Positions 11,094 through 20,152 of a DNA stretch of 64,000 nt are shown in pieces (position 1 is the stretch's first letter; every line of letters begins with the position of its first letter). Origin of the DNA: Bacteroidota bacterium (lineage in GTDB: Bacteria > Bacteroidota > Bacteroidia > Flavobacteriales_D > Sanyastnellaceae); NCBI GenBank assembly GCA_027622975.1, contig JAQBVN010000002.1:62001-126000 (forward strand), read 5' to 3'. A program made the position numbers and the translations under genes. The notes below the pieces were generated by a model that was not told where the DNA came from, made no database searches, and saw nothing but the letters and a program-made list of their open reading frames with translations.

Positions 11094-11762
11094 ATGTCTC
11101 ATCTTCTTGCACCCTCGCTCTTGGCGGCCGATTTTGCCAATCTCCAGCGCGACGTTGAGATGGTCAATGCCAGCGAAGCGCATTGGTTTCATCTCGATGT
11201 CATGGATGGGGTGTTTGTGCCCAACATCAGCTTTGGCATGCCTGTGATTTCGGCCATTGCCAAGCACGCTGCCAAACCGCTCGACGTCCATTTGATGATT
11301 GTCGATCCCGACCGTTACATCTCGACGTTTGCGGGCCTTGGTGCCCATGTCTTGACAGTGCATCTGGAGGCTTGCACCCATGTGCATCGCACCTTGGGTG
11401 CCATTCGCGAGGCGGGCATGAAGGCTGGCATAGCTTTGAATCCACACACGTCGGTGGAGTTGTTGCGAGATGTGGCTTTGGACATTGACTTGGTGTGCTT
11501 GATGAGTGTCAATCCTGGATTTGGTGGGCAATCATTCATCGAACGCACATTCCAGAAAACGAGGCAGTTGAAAGCCATGTTGCGCGAAGAGGGGAGCGAT
11601 GCGTTGATCGAAATTGACGGTGGGGTGGGAATGGCCAATGCCCTCCAATTGGTGGAGGCGGGAGCCGATGTTCTTGTCGCAGGCTCCTCTGTGTTTGGTG
11701 CCAGCGATCCGATGGCTGCCGCGCGTGATTTGGTTCATCTAGAACCTGCGAATTCTCGCTGA
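11094..11762 (+). CDS. rpe: Ribulose-phosphate 3-epimerase
   Basis: Interconverts ribulose-5-phosphate and xylulose-5-phosphate in the pentose phosphate pathway; 222 residues. The chosen ATG gives MSHLLAPSLLAADFANL; the usual N-terminus has the catalytic Ser in APSLLAAD. Further motifs: HLDVMDGVFVPNISFG (metal His and catalytic Asp), VHLMI, MSVNPGFGGQSFI, EIDGGV (second catalytic Asp) and AGSSVFG phosphate loop. Divergent from coaE, convergent with the FG-GAP gene 85 bases downstream. Confidence 0.96.
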   Translation: MSHLLAPSLLAADFANLQRDVEMVNASEAHWFHLDVMDGVFVPNISFGMPVISAIAKHAAKPLDVHLMIVDPDRYISTFAGLGAHVLTVHLEACTHVHRTLGAIREAGMKAGIALNPHTSVELLRDVALDIDLVCLMSVNPGFGGQSFIERTFQKTRQLKAMLREEGSDALIEIDGGVGMANALQLVEAGADVLVAGSSVFGASDPMAAARDLVHLEPANSR

Positions 11763-11847
11763 TTGTTCATGCACCCTGAGGGGAGTACGTGTGATTCCAA
11801 TGGCATGCGTCGTGCGTTGGCTGCGGTTCGACAAGTGATGGCCAGTC

Positions 11848-13776
11848 CTAGTTACAAGACGTGCCAATCTGAGGCAGAAGGATGAGCAAGTCTTGAATAC
11901 CGATGACTCCATCGCTGTCCAGGTCCTCATTGCACGAGTCAAGGCATCCCAAACTCCCGAGCAGGTGAAGCAAGTCAACGGTTCCAACCGCTCCGTCTTC
12001 GTTGAAGTCGGCATCCAGTGGTGTGACTTCGATCACATGCGTGACCGAACAAATGGTTTGGTTTTGCCAGACAACGTCCAACGTCACCTGGCCATGTGCG
12101 GGATTCCAGTTGAACCATTGTGCCATGCTCGATGGTCCAGTCTCAGGTGTCCACACTCCCTGGGTTCCGTTCGGGAGTGGGGGGAGAAACAGATTTCCCG
12201 ATGGCTCGCAGAAATTGTGAGTGACCACATCGTCGGGACAGGCACTTGAACCCTCCACCAGAGTGTATTGTCCACCGGGCATCAATCCATGAATGTCAGG
12301 ATCATAGAATTCTACCAACCCCGAGGGCCATGTCACCTGAACCCCTTCCAAGGTGCCCGTGCCGAGGCCAAACAACTCCCATTCGCTCTCTTGGGACAGG
12401 TAGTTCTCCCCCACATGGACATGTCGCTTTTGATGGTAGGTGGAGGTGACGACATCGATGAGACTGCCAGCAGCTGGGCGGTTGCTGATTGTTCCTTCTA
12501 GCGCAAGTCGAATGCTTTCAAAGCCGTTGTCAAAGCCAGAGTTCATCCACAACCGCATGGCATGGTTTCCTACGTTGTGCATGACAAAATCAATCCATCC
12601 ATTTCCATCGAAATCGGCCGTAGCCACGACATGGGAATTCAAATAATCTGCACCGTACACGTTTTCACCGAATGGGATAAATTGAAAGTCGAGCCCTTGC
12701 CCTCCATTTTCATAGATGTAATTCAAGCCATAAGGCTGCAAAAATTCATGCTCTGTGACAAACAGATCGAGGTCGGCATCGTTATCTACATCCATCCAAG
12801 CTGCACCCCAACAGAATCGATCCATGTTCAAACCGTGGTTGGCGCTGGCTTCGATGTAAGTACCGTTGGTTTGGGCTACGAGAAGTTTGGAGCCCATGCC
12901 ATCCCCGCCAAAGGGAGTGTTCGTGTTGAACATGTCCTGCATGCCATCCAAGTTGAAATCCCCGAGACTCGCTGTCATGCAGTCCAGGACGACGTCCAAA
13001 CCGATCGTTTCTGCGACATTCTCGAATGTTCCATCTCCCAGATTTCGGAAGAGGGCATTGGCTCCTGTTTTGTCATTGATCACATAGATGTCCTGCCAAC
13101 CGTCACCATCCTGATCCCACCACAGACTTTGAAAGCTCAGCCAAGCATCATCCGTCGCACCAGAGCCTGCACTGACGTCCGTGAAGACCAAATTGCCGTC
13201 ATTGCGCATCAAGACATTGCGGTGAATGGGGTTGTCGTCAGGAGGAAATTCGATGTATCGGCAGATGTACAAATCCAAATCGCCGTCGTTGTCCATGTCT
13301 CCGAATGATGCGCCAGCGGTTTCTGTTTCTTCGAAGGAGATCCCCGATTCGACAGTCACATCTACAAACCCATCGGGACCATCGTTTCGAATGACGCCGA
13401 CCCGCCCAGTCGCTTCTTGGACAAACAAATCATCGTCCCCGTCGTTGTCCAAATCCACCCAAAGAATGGCCTTGGTTTCACTCTGCATGAGGAAGGGAAG
13501 GGGAATGGATTGAAAGCTTGTTCCATCCACATTCATGTAAGTCCGAAGAGCGCCGTCCGTGGTGCCAACGGTCAAGTCTGGCCAACCGTCGTCGTTCCAA
13601 TCGGCGGTGCTGACGGCAGCACCGTAATGTCCATCCCAATTGTATTGAAGGACATTCCAGTCAAACGCCATGTTTTGAAACACTTGACAGCACGTCCACC
13701 CAGAAAATCCAAGCATGAACGAACCAACACCAAGGGCTTGCCTCAAGACGGTCGAACAACCAAACAAGGGAAACAT
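11848..13776 (-). CDS. Secreted FG-GAP/VCBS repeat protein with ASPIC/UnbV-like region and dockerin-like C-terminus
   Basis: A 642-residue exported protein with a hydrophobic N-terminal segment (about residues 8-30). It contains at least seven FG-GAP/VCBS beta-propeller blades recognisable by Asp-rich loops such as DWNDDGWPDL, DLDNDGDDDLF, DMDNDGDLDLY, DQDGDGWQDIY, DFNLDGMQDMF, DVDNDADLDLF and DFDGNGWIDFV, which bind calcium in this family. An ASPIC/UnbV-like stretch with GLGTGTLEGVQVTWPSG follows. The C-terminus carries two dockerin-like loops, DADFNEDGAVGTVDLLHLL and DLDSDGVIGIQDLLILL, ending in TSCN, rather than a T9SS C-terminal domain. Probably a surface or secreted adhesion/carbohydrate-binding protein; the ligand is unknown. 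Confidence 0.82.
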   Translation of the reverse strand: MFPLFGCSTVLRQALGVGSFMLGFSGWTCCQVFQNMAFDWNVLQYNWDGHYGAAVSTADWNDDGWPDLTVGTTDGALRTYMNVDGTSFQSIPLPFLMQSETKAILWVDLDNDGDDDLFVQEATGRVGVIRNDGPDGFVDVTVESGISFEETETAGASFGDMDNDGDLDLYICRYIEFPPDDNPIHRNVLMRNDGNLVFTDVSAGSGATDDAWLSFQSLWWDQDGDGWQDIYVINDKTGANALFRNLGDGTFENVAETIGLDVVLDCMTASLGDFNLDGMQDMFNTNTPFGGDGMGSKLLVAQTNGTYIEASANHGLNMDRFCWGAAWMDVDNDADLDLFVTEHEFLQPYGLNYIYENGGQGLDFQFIPFGENVYGADYLNSHVVATADFDGNGWIDFVMHNVGNHAMRLWMNSGFDNGFESIRLALEGTISNRPAAGSLIDVVTSTYHQKRHVHVGENYLSQESEWELFGLGTGTLEGVQVTWPSGLVEFYDPDIHGLMPGGQYTLVEGSSACPDDVVTHNFCEPSGNLFLPPLPNGTQGVWTPETGPSSMAQWFNWNPAHGQVTLDVVWQNQTICSVTHVIEVTPLDADFNEDGAVGTVDLLHLLGSLGCLDSCNEDLDSDGVIGIQDLLILLPQIGTSCN

Positions 13777-13785
13777 CTTCCCAAT

Positions 13786-14097
13786 TTACGGATTTAACTC
13801 GACAGTCAAGTCCCTGTCCGACAGAGCCTTCAACATGGGGGCAAGCTCCTCGTAATCTCCCGACTTGACCGTGCATTTTCCTTTGAAATGCACGATCATC
13901 GCACATTGCTCGGCCTGAAGCGCGTCATGTCCACATGTGGTCATCAAACACTCAATGACATGGTCGAAGGTGTTGTGGTTGTCGTTGAACAACACCAGGT
14001 GCCATTCTTGGTCAATCAAAACGTCAACCAAGACTTCTTCCAGGGTGTCTGGAGAGGACGAAAGACTTGGAACCCAATGATTTTGAAGCAGAGCCAT
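13786..14097 (-). CDS. clpS: ATP-dependent Clp protease adaptor ClpS
   Basis: Delivers proteins with destabilising N-terminal residues to ClpAP (or ClpCP). The 103-residue sequence has the core WHLVLFNDNHNTFDHVIECL, in which Asn and Asp of FND contact the alpha-amino group, and the His of IVHFKGK completes the pocket; the helix CGHDALQAEQC is typical of Bacteroidota ClpS. The N-terminal extension of about 30 residues enters the ClpA pore in homologues. It lies just upstream of the FG-GAP gene on the same strand (9 bases apart), although the two have no obvious functional link. Confidence 0.93.
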   Translation of the reverse strand: MALLQNHWVPSLSSSPDTLEEVLVDVLIDQEWHLVLFNDNHNTFDHVIECLMTTCGHDALQAEQCAMIVHFKGKCTVKSGDYEELAPMLKALSDRDLTVELNP

Positions 14098-14217
14098 GAC
14101 ACATTTCTGTTCCGCAAAGATACGTTGTCATGCTCCTTGAAATGTGGCTTGTACCCTTGGGGGGGGGCATGAGAACCTTTCAGGTCCTTGGTTGTTTGGT
14201 ACGATAAGATAAGTATC

Positions 14218-14985
14218 ATGAAATCAAACACAATCCTCCTTGTTGGTGTTGGGGTGCCCGCAGAATTGACGGAAATGCTGCTGAGGGCAGGGATGGTGGT
14301 CCAGCGTCCGGAGTCGCCCTTGTCCGCGGCGCTAGCGTTGCTGAGAAACGACGTGGGATTGATGTTGTTGTTGGGAGAGATGGATGCCTCCTGGAATGAG
14401 GTAATCGAAGTGGCGGCATCCAGAGGGGAGTTGCTTCAGGTGGATGGCGCTCAAACGCTGCAAGTGTCCTTGGCCAACAGAGCCTCGGGGAATGGCCGTC
14501 TGCGCTCGAACGGCTCGAATGGCTCGAACGGCTCGAATGGCTCGAACGGCTCGAATGGCCACGGCAGCCATGATGACGACCTTGCTGATCATGGTGGATC
14601 TGGCCCGCTCTCCATGGACGAAATTGTGGACATGGTAGGCGCCAAAATCAGCGAGCCCTCCTTGGTGTTTGACCACATCTACACCAAAGTTGGAAACAAG
14701 CTGAGGAAAGTTGACTTGGATGATGTGTTGTTCATCGAAGTGGAAGGGAAGTACAGTGCCCTGCAAGTGAAAGATCGCAAGTACAACGTGAAGGCTTCAT
14801 TGAAGGACTTGCTCCAGAAGCTGCCTACCGACCGTTTTGTGCGGGTAAGCCGCAACTTTGTCGTCAACTTGAACAGAATCCAGCACATTGATACGTTCCA
14901 GTACACCGTGAAGGTGGGAGAGGTTGAGATTCCAATCAGCCGGACCTACAAGGAGGAACTGATGCGACACATCAACCTCATTTGA
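14218..14985 (+). CDS. LytTR-family DNA-binding regulator with SNG-repeat linker
   Basis: A 255-residue predicted transcription factor. Residues 1-90 form an alpha/beta, receiver-like region (SNTILLVGVGVPAELTEMLL) without a clear phospho-acceptor Asp, so perhaps a pseudo-receiver. Residues 97-114 are six SNG triplets encoded by a perfect 9/18-base tandem repeat, followed by a His/Asp-rich stretch. The LytTR domain fills residues about 156-255: YTKVGNKLRKVDLDDVLFIE, KYNVKASLKDLLQKLP, FVRVSRNFVVNLNRI and IPISRTYKEEL. The ATG at 14218 is preferred over an in-frame TTG 30 bases earlier. No histidine kinase is adjacent. The 3' end overlaps the convergent small gene by 8 bases. Confidence 0.85.
   Translation: MKSNTILLVGVGVPAELTEMLLRAGMVVQRPESPLSAALALLRNDVGLMLLLGEMDASWNEVIEVAASRGELLQVDGAQTLQVSLANRASGNGRLRSNGSNGSNGSNGSNGSNGHGSHDDDLADHGGSGPLSMDEIVDMVGAKISEPSLVFDHIYTKVGNKLRKVDLDDVLFIEVEGKYSALQVKDRKYNVKASLKDLLQKLPTDRFVRVSRNFVVNLNRIQHIDTFQYTVKVGEVEIPISRTYKEELMRHINLI
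14506..14559 (+). repeat. Coding tandem repeat, six 9-base (three 18-base) units
   Basis: The unit TCGAACGGCTCGAATGGC is repeated three times without a mismatch, encoding Ser-Asn-Gly six times in the linker of the LytTR regulator. Asn alternates strictly between AAC and AAT, so the true repeating unit at DNA level is 18 bases. Length changes by whole units would stay in frame. Confidence 0.95.
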
Positions 14986-15319
14986 GGGGGAAGTTGTAGC
15001 CCACGCGAATCATCGACGATCTGTAGGGTCTAGCAATCAGGCGAATGTGGGGTCTCCTGAGTTCCCAATCATCCCCATTCCAGCCTAAAAACCAAGGCCC
15101 GGGTTTGTCTTGAATGTCCACTACGTCCCACTCGTAAAGCCATCTGTTGTGGCGGTCTTTCCATCCCGTCCATCGGTCTTTTTCCGTGAATGCCAATGGC
15201 CCGCCATTCCACCAAAAGCCATCTCGGCTGAACCAGGTGTGGCGACCCAATGTTCGCTCGTAGCCCACAATGCGGGTGCCATGCCGCAATCTCCATCGAA
15301 CTTCCTGAGGGGATGTCAT
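14978..15319 (-). CDS. Small Trp-rich protein, possibly YopX-like
   Basis: A 113-residue product starting at MTSPQEVRWRL; the frame stays open upstream but there it is antisense to glnS. It contains about ten tryptophans. The segment WTGWKDRHNRWLYEWDVVDI, then WFLGWNGDDWEL, resembles the YopX-family pattern 'TGLKDKNGKEIYEGDIV ... WDE-WWL' seen in phage and Bacteroidota proteins. The role of that family is not established. It is divergent from glnS (30 bases) and overlaps the end of the LytTR gene by 8 bases. I consider it a real gene because of the conserved-looking motif, but this is less certain than its neighbours. Confidence 0.55.
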   Translation of the reverse strand: MTSPQEVRWRLRHGTRIVGYERTLGRHTWFSRDGFWWNGGPLAFTEKDRWTGWKDRHNRWLYEWDVVDIQDKPGPWFLGWNGDDWELRRPHIRLIARPYRSSMIRVGYNFPLK

Positions 15320-15349
15320 CGGACCAAAGGTGCGACGTAATTTTGACCC

Positions 15350-17053
15350 ATGGAATCGAGCACACCTCACGCGCATACAGAAGGGAATGAAGAGGGCAAA
15401 TCCAGGCGCCACTTCATTCAGCAAATCATCGATGCCGATCTTCAAGAGGGTCTGCATGGGGGGAGGGTGCATACGCGATTTCCACCCGAACCCAACGGCT
15501 ATTTGCACATCGGTCATGCCAAGGCCATTTGCGTGAATTTTGGGTTGGCCAATGAGTATGGCGGAAAAGTGAATTTGCGCTTTGACGACACAAATCCCGT
15601 CAAGGAAGACACTGCCTATGTGGATGCCATCCGAGCCGACATCGCCTGGTTGGGGTTTGAGTGGAACGGTGGCGAGTACTTCACCAGTGATTATTTTGAA
15701 ACCCTCTTTGACTACGCTGTGCGATTGATCAAGGATGGAAAGGCCTATGTGGACGAGCAAAGTGCCGAGGAAATTGCAGCCCAAAAAGGAACCCCAACCT
15801 CTCCCGGTACGGCCAGTCCGTACCGAGACCGCACAGTGGAGAGCAACCTGCGGTTGTTCCACGAAATGCGTGAAGGCAAACATCCGGAAGGAAGCATGGT
15901 GCTCAGGGCAAAGATTGACATGGGCCATGCCAACATGCACATGAGAGACCCCTTCATGTACCGGATCAAATTTGCACATCATCATCGCACCGGAGATGCT
16001 TGGTGCATCTACCCGATGTACGATTTTGCCCACGGACAGTCGGACAGCATCGAGGGAATCACACACAGTTTGTGCTCTCTCGAATTCGAAAATCACCGTC
16101 CGCTCTACGAGTGGTATATTGAGAACTTGGGCATTTTCCCTTCCAAACAGCGCGAGTTTGCGCGGTTGAATCTCAACTACACAGTGATGTCCAAGCGCAA
16201 GTTGCTTCGGCTGGTCGAAGATGGGGTTGTGGATGGATGGGACGATCCGCGGATGCCTACCCTCAGTGGTCTGCGTCGCCGTGGTTATTCCCCCGAAAGC
16301 ATCCGTGCATTTTGCGATCGTGTGGGGTTGGCCAAGCGCAACAACATCATCGACGTTGGATTGCTCGAATTTTCCCTTCGTGATCACCTCAATTCAGTGG
16401 CTACCAGGGCAATGGCCGTGTTGAGACCACTGAAAATGCTGATTGTCAACCTTCCTGAGGGTCATGTGGAGTGGCTGCCCACGGAAAACAATCCTGAGGA
16501 TCCGTCGGCTGGGATGAGGGACATACCGTTTGGAAGAGAGCTGTTCATTGAGGAGGATGATTTCAAAGCGGAGGAGGTGAACAAGAAATGGTTCCGGCTC
16601 GCTCCTGGCAGGTCCGTTCGATTGAAGAGCGCCTACATTGTGACCTACGTGAACCATCTCGTGGACGAACACGGGCAAGTGACCGAGGTGCACGTTGAAT
16701 TGCATCCAGACAGCAAAAGTGGTTCAGACACAAGTGGAATCAAGGCCAAGGGAACACTCCATTGGGTGGAAGCGACCCATGCCAAGGACGCTGAAGTAAG
16801 ATTGTACGATCGGCTGTTTTCTGACCCGAGTCCAGACGGGGACAAAGACAGGGACTTCATGGAATGCTTGAATCCCGATTCGCTGGAAAGATTGAAGGGG
16901 TGCAAGGTGGAGCCTTCACTGGTAACGGCTGAGGCTGGTGAGCCTTGGCAATTCACGCGTTTGGGCTATTTCACCCTGGATTCGAGATACAGCACGGCTG
17001 ACCGTCCCGTGTTCAACCGCGCAGTGACCCTCAAGGACGGCTGGAAGGGGTGA
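15350..17053 (+). CDS. glnS: Glutaminyl-tRNA synthetase
   Basis: Charges tRNA-Gln directly; 567 residues, class I synthetase. The N-terminal region has [20 protein letters not shown] (HIGH motif near residue 52) and FDDTNP; the KMSKS equivalent is VMSKRKL near residue 279. [17 protein letters not shown] and the C-terminal beta-barrel anticodon-binding region ([18 protein letters not shown]) identify GlnRS rather than a non-discriminating GluRS. Its last 23 bases overlap the convergent cca gene. Confidence 0.96.
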   Translation: MESSTPHAHTEGNEEGKSRRHFIQQIIDADLQEGLHGGRVHTRFPPEPNGYLHIGHAKAICVNFGLANEYGGKVNLRFDDTNPVKEDTAYVDAIRADIAWLGFEWNGGEYFTSDYFETLFDYAVRLIKDGKAYVDEQSAEEIAAQKGTPTSPGTASPYRDRTVESNLRLFHEMREGKHPEGSMVLRAKIDMGHANMHMRDPFMYRIKFAHHHRTGDAWCIYPMYDFAHGQSDSIEGITHSLCSLEFENHRPLYEWYIENLGIFPSKQREFARLNLNYTVMSKRKLLRLVEDGVVDGWDDPRMPTLSGLRRRGYSPESIRAFCDRVGLAKRNNIIDVGLLEFSLRDHLNSVATRAMAVLRPLKMLIVNLPEGHVEWLPTENNPEDPSAGMRDIPFGRELFIEEDDFKAEEVNKKWFRLAPGRSVRLKSAYIVTYVNHLVDEHGQVTEVHVELHPDSKSGSDTSGIKAKGTLHWVEATHAKDAEVRLYDRLFSDPSPDGDKDRDFMECLNPDSLERLKGCKVEPSLVTAEAGEPWQFTRLGYFTLDSRYSTADRPVFNRAVTLKDGWKG

Positions 17054-18449
17054 GTCCCAAATGGCGGCCGAGCTTGAGCATCAATGCACGTGCCTCTTCG
17101 GGGTTGTTGCGAATGTCACCTTCAAGAATCGCCTCCTTGATGGCATTTTTGATGTCGCCAACAGGTCGTGAGGGAGGAATGCCAAACGTTTCCATGATCT
17201 CCTCTCCACTGACGGGAGGCTGGAAATTGCGGATGTGGTCTTTCTCTTCCACTTCACGGAGTTTGATCACCACGACATCGTAGTTCTTCAGGTAACGTTC
17301 AACCTTGGCCTCGTTCTTGGATGTGATGTCGGCCCGGCAAAGAACCATCAAGTCGTCGATGTCATCCCCTGCTTCAAACAGCAAGCGACGCACCGCGCTG
17401 TCTGTAACCACCTCCTTGGTCAGGGCAATGGGCCTGAGGTGGAGCAAGACGAGCTTCTGGACGTACTTCATCTTGGCGTCCATGGGCAATTTCAGACGTG
17501 CAAAAATTTTGGGAACCATCCGTGCGCCTCGATCCTCATGTCCATGAAAAGTCCAACCTGCTTTGGGGTCAAATCGCTTGGTGGGTGGTTTGGCGATGTC
17601 ATGCATGATCGCTGCCCATCTCAGCCACAAGTTGTCACTCACTGCTGCGACGTTGTCCAGCACTTCCAAGGTGTGATAAAAGTTGTCTTTGTGACCGATT
17701 CCTTGTTTCCATTCCACCCCGTGCAGGGCGACCATCTCGGGGAAAAACTGATGCAACAGCCTGGTTTTGAACAGCAGCTTGAATCCACGCGAGGGAAGTG
17801 GGGCGGCGATGATCTTGTTCAGCTCAGTGTGAATGCGCTCCGCGGAGATGATGTCAAGACGCTTTGCGTTTCTGCGAATGGCTTCAAGGCTACCCTCTTC
17901 GATGCGGAAATTTAGTTGTGTCGCAAATCGAATGGCACGTAACATGCGCAAGGGGTCGTCGCTGTAGGTGATGTCCGGGTCCAAGGGAGTCCGAATCCAT
18001 TTGCGTGCCAAGTCATCCAAGCCTCCAAAAGGGTCCACGAGTTTCCCGTAGCTGTCAGCATTCAAACTGATGGCCATGGCGTTGATGGTGAAGTCCCTGC
18101 GGTTTTGGTCGTCTTCCAACGTGCCATCTTCGACAATTGGCTTTCGACTTCCTCGCATGTAGGATTCTTTTCGCGCTCCCACAAACTCAATGTCATGATC
18201 ATGGGACCGAAACATGGCAGTGCCAAAATTCTTGAACACATGCACCTGACGAATGTGCATGGCACGTGCAGTTGCACGTGCCAATTCAATGCCACTTCCT
18301 TCTGTGACAATGTCGATGTCTTTGCAGGGGCGTCCAAGCAAGATGTCTCTCACAAAGCCTCCGATGGCATACGCACGTTGCCCACGCTCGTCAGCCAATG
18401 CGCCCACCTGCCGAAAGACGGGGTGTTGGAGATGTTTCGAGAGATTCAT
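17031..18449 (-). CDS. cca: CCA tRNA nucleotidyltransferase with HD domain
   Basis: Adds CCA to tRNA 3' ends. The 472-residue protein starts with a class II nucleotidyltransferase head: [13 protein letters not shown] (residues 27-39), KDIDIV with the catalytic Asp pair, and [13 protein letters not shown]-binding helices follow ([27 protein letters not shown]). An HD domain ([16 protein letters not shown], then [12 protein letters not shown]) occupies roughly residues 255-375. Poly(A) polymerase is the alternative family member but is less likely in this phylum. The one tRNA in the window lacks an encoded CCA, so this enzyme is needed. Last of a minus-strand series after sua5, 110 bases apart. 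Confidence 0.93.
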   Translation of the reverse strand: MNLSKHLQHPVFRQVGALADERGQRAYAIGGFVRDILLGRPCKDIDIVTEGSGIELARATARAMHIRQVHVFKNFGTAMFRSHDHDIEFVGARKESYMRGSRKPIVEDGTLEDDQNRRDFTINAMAISLNADSYGKLVDPFGGLDDLARKWIRTPLDPDITYSDDPLRMLRAIRFATQLNFRIEEGSLEAIRRNAKRLDIISAERIHTELNKIIAAPLPSRGFKLLFKTRLLHQFFPEMVALHGVEWKQGIGHKDNFYHTLEVLDNVAAVSDNLWLRWAAIMHDIAKPPTKRFDPKAGWTFHGHEDRGARMVPKIFARLKLPMDAKMKYVQKLVLLHLRPIALTKEVVTDSAVRRLLFEAGDDIDDLMVLCRADITSKNEAKVERYLKNYDVVVIKLREVEEKDHIRNFQPPVSGEEIMETFGIPPSRPVGDIKNAIKEAILEGDIRNNPEEARALMLKLGRHLGLTPSSRP

Positions 18450-18559
18450 GGCAGGAATGTCAAAGGTACGATGCTGTCAGTTGGAGGGCTTTCGAAGGAC
18501 AGGCTCAGGCGAAGTTCAGTCTGTGATGGCCGAAACGTGCAGAGCCGAAGAGAAGTCGA

Positions 18560-19147
18560 TCATGACCTGAGCATGGCAAACCTGCCTTGGGCATCGAAAG
18601 ACACCATCATCGAAGGCCTCCCTTCTCCTGGGGGGTCTGATTGTCGGTGAAGGCTTGTGTAGTCCGCTGCGTTCCGTAACGAGGCGTCGATTTCTCCGAA
18701 ACAACGTGGAGTCGGTCGGCCCGTGGGGTTGGCGCTTGTCGAGGCGATTGGACGCCCCAAACCGCGAATGACGAAGGCACACCAAGGGTCCTCAATGCGT
18801 CGCACTGCCAAGCTGCCGTCGGTGCCGAGCAACGATTTCGAGACCCCGCGTCCTTCTGGGTAAACCACTGTCACAGGTCGGTCAGCATGTTCCATGAGGT
18901 CCCAAGCTGCCTCGGGCACCTCGGAAACGAGCTCTTTCACATGTCCCTCGTCGGCCACCAGGACCAACACGGGATGGTGAGGGTGGCGGGATTTCATTTG
19001 GTTCAATCGCTCGACGGCTTCGTCTTGGGTAGCATCGCATGCGAGCCCCCAAACCGTGTCGGTGGCGTGTAAAATCACCCCTCCGGATTTCAGCACGCGA
19101 ATCGCTTCCAAGGCGTCATCATGCCATGGCTCTCTGGATCGCCCCAT
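18560..19147 (-). CDS. L-threonylcarbamoyladenylate synthase (Sua5/YrdC family)
   Basis: Makes threonylcarbamoyl-AMP from Thr, bicarbonate and ATP for t6A37 modification of ANN-decoding tRNAs. The 195-residue product begins MGRSREPWHDDALEAIRVL; the frame continues upstream but that part is antisense within purC. Motifs: GGVILHATDTVWGLACDA, RLNQMKSRHPHHPVLVLV (KxR plus S/T-rich loop), PVTVVYPEG, AVRRIEDPW and PIASTSANPTGRPT. It is the short YrdC-type form, without the Sua5 C-terminal domain. Starts 4 bases after the purC stop, so probably co-transcribed. Confidence 0.93.
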   Translation of the reverse strand: MGRSREPWHDDALEAIRVLKSGGVILHATDTVWGLACDATQDEAVERLNQMKSRHPHHPVLVLVADEGHVKELVSEVPEAAWDLMEHADRPVTVVYPEGRGVSKSLLGTDGSLAVRRIEDPWCAFVIRGLGRPIASTSANPTGRPTPRCFGEIDASLRNAADYTSLHRQSDPPGEGRPSMMVSFDAQGRFAMLRS

Positions 19148-19151
19148 GACG

Positions 19152-20129
19152 TTAATGGGAAAGGTTGGGATTTGTCGTTTGGCCCTGATGCACATGCAGC
19201 CATTGTTCGACGGCTTCCTCGACACGGGCCAATGGGTCTTCGCTTTGTCGTCCCTCGAAGGGCAGGCCTGTGACCTTTTCGTACAGCTCAATGTAGCGCG
19301 TGGTCACCGTGTCCAGGAATTCATCATCCATCACAGGGGGTGTTTGGCCTTCCAACCCCATGAAATCCCGTTCCATCAACCACTCTCTGACAAACTCTTT
19401 GCTGAGTTGTTTCTGAGGTTGGCCAGCGGCCTGCCGCTCTTCGTAGCCATCGGCGTAGAAATAGCGAGAGCTGTCGGGTGTATGGATTTCATCGATGAGC
19501 GTGAGGGTTCCATTTCTGAGGCCAAACTCATACTTCGTATCAACCAAAATCAGGCCTTGTGCTGCTGCCATGGCCGTGCCTCGTTGAAACAAGGCCCGTG
19601 TGACGCGTTCCAATTCAGCCCACAATTCAGGACTGACGATTCCCCGTGCGAGAATGTCCGCGGGAGAAATGTCCTCGTCATGGCCTTCTTCGGCTTTCGT
19701 GGCCGGGGTGATGATGGGGTGCGGGAATCGGTCATGTTCACGCATTCCATCGGGCATGGTCGCTCCGCAAAGGGTCCTGTGACCGGCTTTGTACTGGCGC
19801 CAAGCATGTCCCGTCAAATACCCGCGAATGACCATTTCCAATCGAATGGGTTCACATTTTAGGCCCACGGTGACATTGGGATCGGGCGTTGCGAGTTTCC
19901 AGGTAGGTACGATGTCCGTCACGGCATCCAAAAAGTGACTTGCCACACCGTTCAAAACTTGTCCTTTGAATGGAATCCCACGAGGCATAACCACGTCAAA
20001 CGCGCTGATGCGATCCGAAACCACGGCCACCATCAATTCGTCACCAATCGTGTACATGTCTCGCACTTTTCCGTGGTACGACTTGGTTTGTCCAGTGAAT
20101 TGAAAGTCAGTATTTTGAATAGATTTCAT
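19152..20129 (-). CDS. purC: Phosphoribosylaminoimidazole-succinocarboxamide synthase
   Basis: SAICAR synthetase of purine synthesis; 325 residues, the longer form found in Bacteroidota. Motifs: [30 protein letters not shown] near the N-terminus, [43 protein letters not shown] and [14 protein letters not shown]. It follows phoH by 23 bases and is followed by the threonylcarbamoyl-AMP synthase gene 4 bases later. Confidence 0.96.
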   Translation of the reverse strand: MKSIQNTDFQFTGQTKSYHGKVRDMYTIGDELMVAVVSDRISAFDVVMPRGIPFKGQVLNGVASHFLDAVTDIVPTWKLATPDPNVTVGLKCEPIRLEMVIRGYLTGHAWRQYKAGHRTLCGATMPDGMREHDRFPHPIITPATKAEEGHDEDISPADILARGIVSPELWAELERVTRALFQRGTAMAAAQGLILVDTKYEFGLRNGTLTLIDEIHTPDSSRYFYADGYEERQAAGQPQKQLSKEFVREWLMERDFMGLEGQTPPVMDDEFLDTVTTRYIELYEKVTGLPFEGRQSEDPLARVEEAVEQWLHVHQGQTTNPNLSH

Positions 20130-20152
20130 GAAAGTGATGAATCAATTTAGGA

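Noticed and set aside
12562-13308. Plus-strand open frame of 248 codons
   Set aside because: Shadow of the FG-GAP gene; its repetitive composition reflects the Asp-rich loops read in antisense.
14506-14559. Short regular repeats as a possible CRISPR array
   Set aside because: The 9/18-base units have no spacers and are in frame inside a coding region.
15320-16387. N-terminal extension of the minus-strand frame ending at 14978
   Set aside because: It is antisense to glnS; only the last 113 residues look like a protein.
19148-19291. N-terminal extension of the threonylcarbamoyl-AMP synthase frame
   Set aside because: It lies antisense-free but inside the purC coding region on the same strand in another frame, and has no family similarity; the ATG at 19147 fits the family N-terminus.
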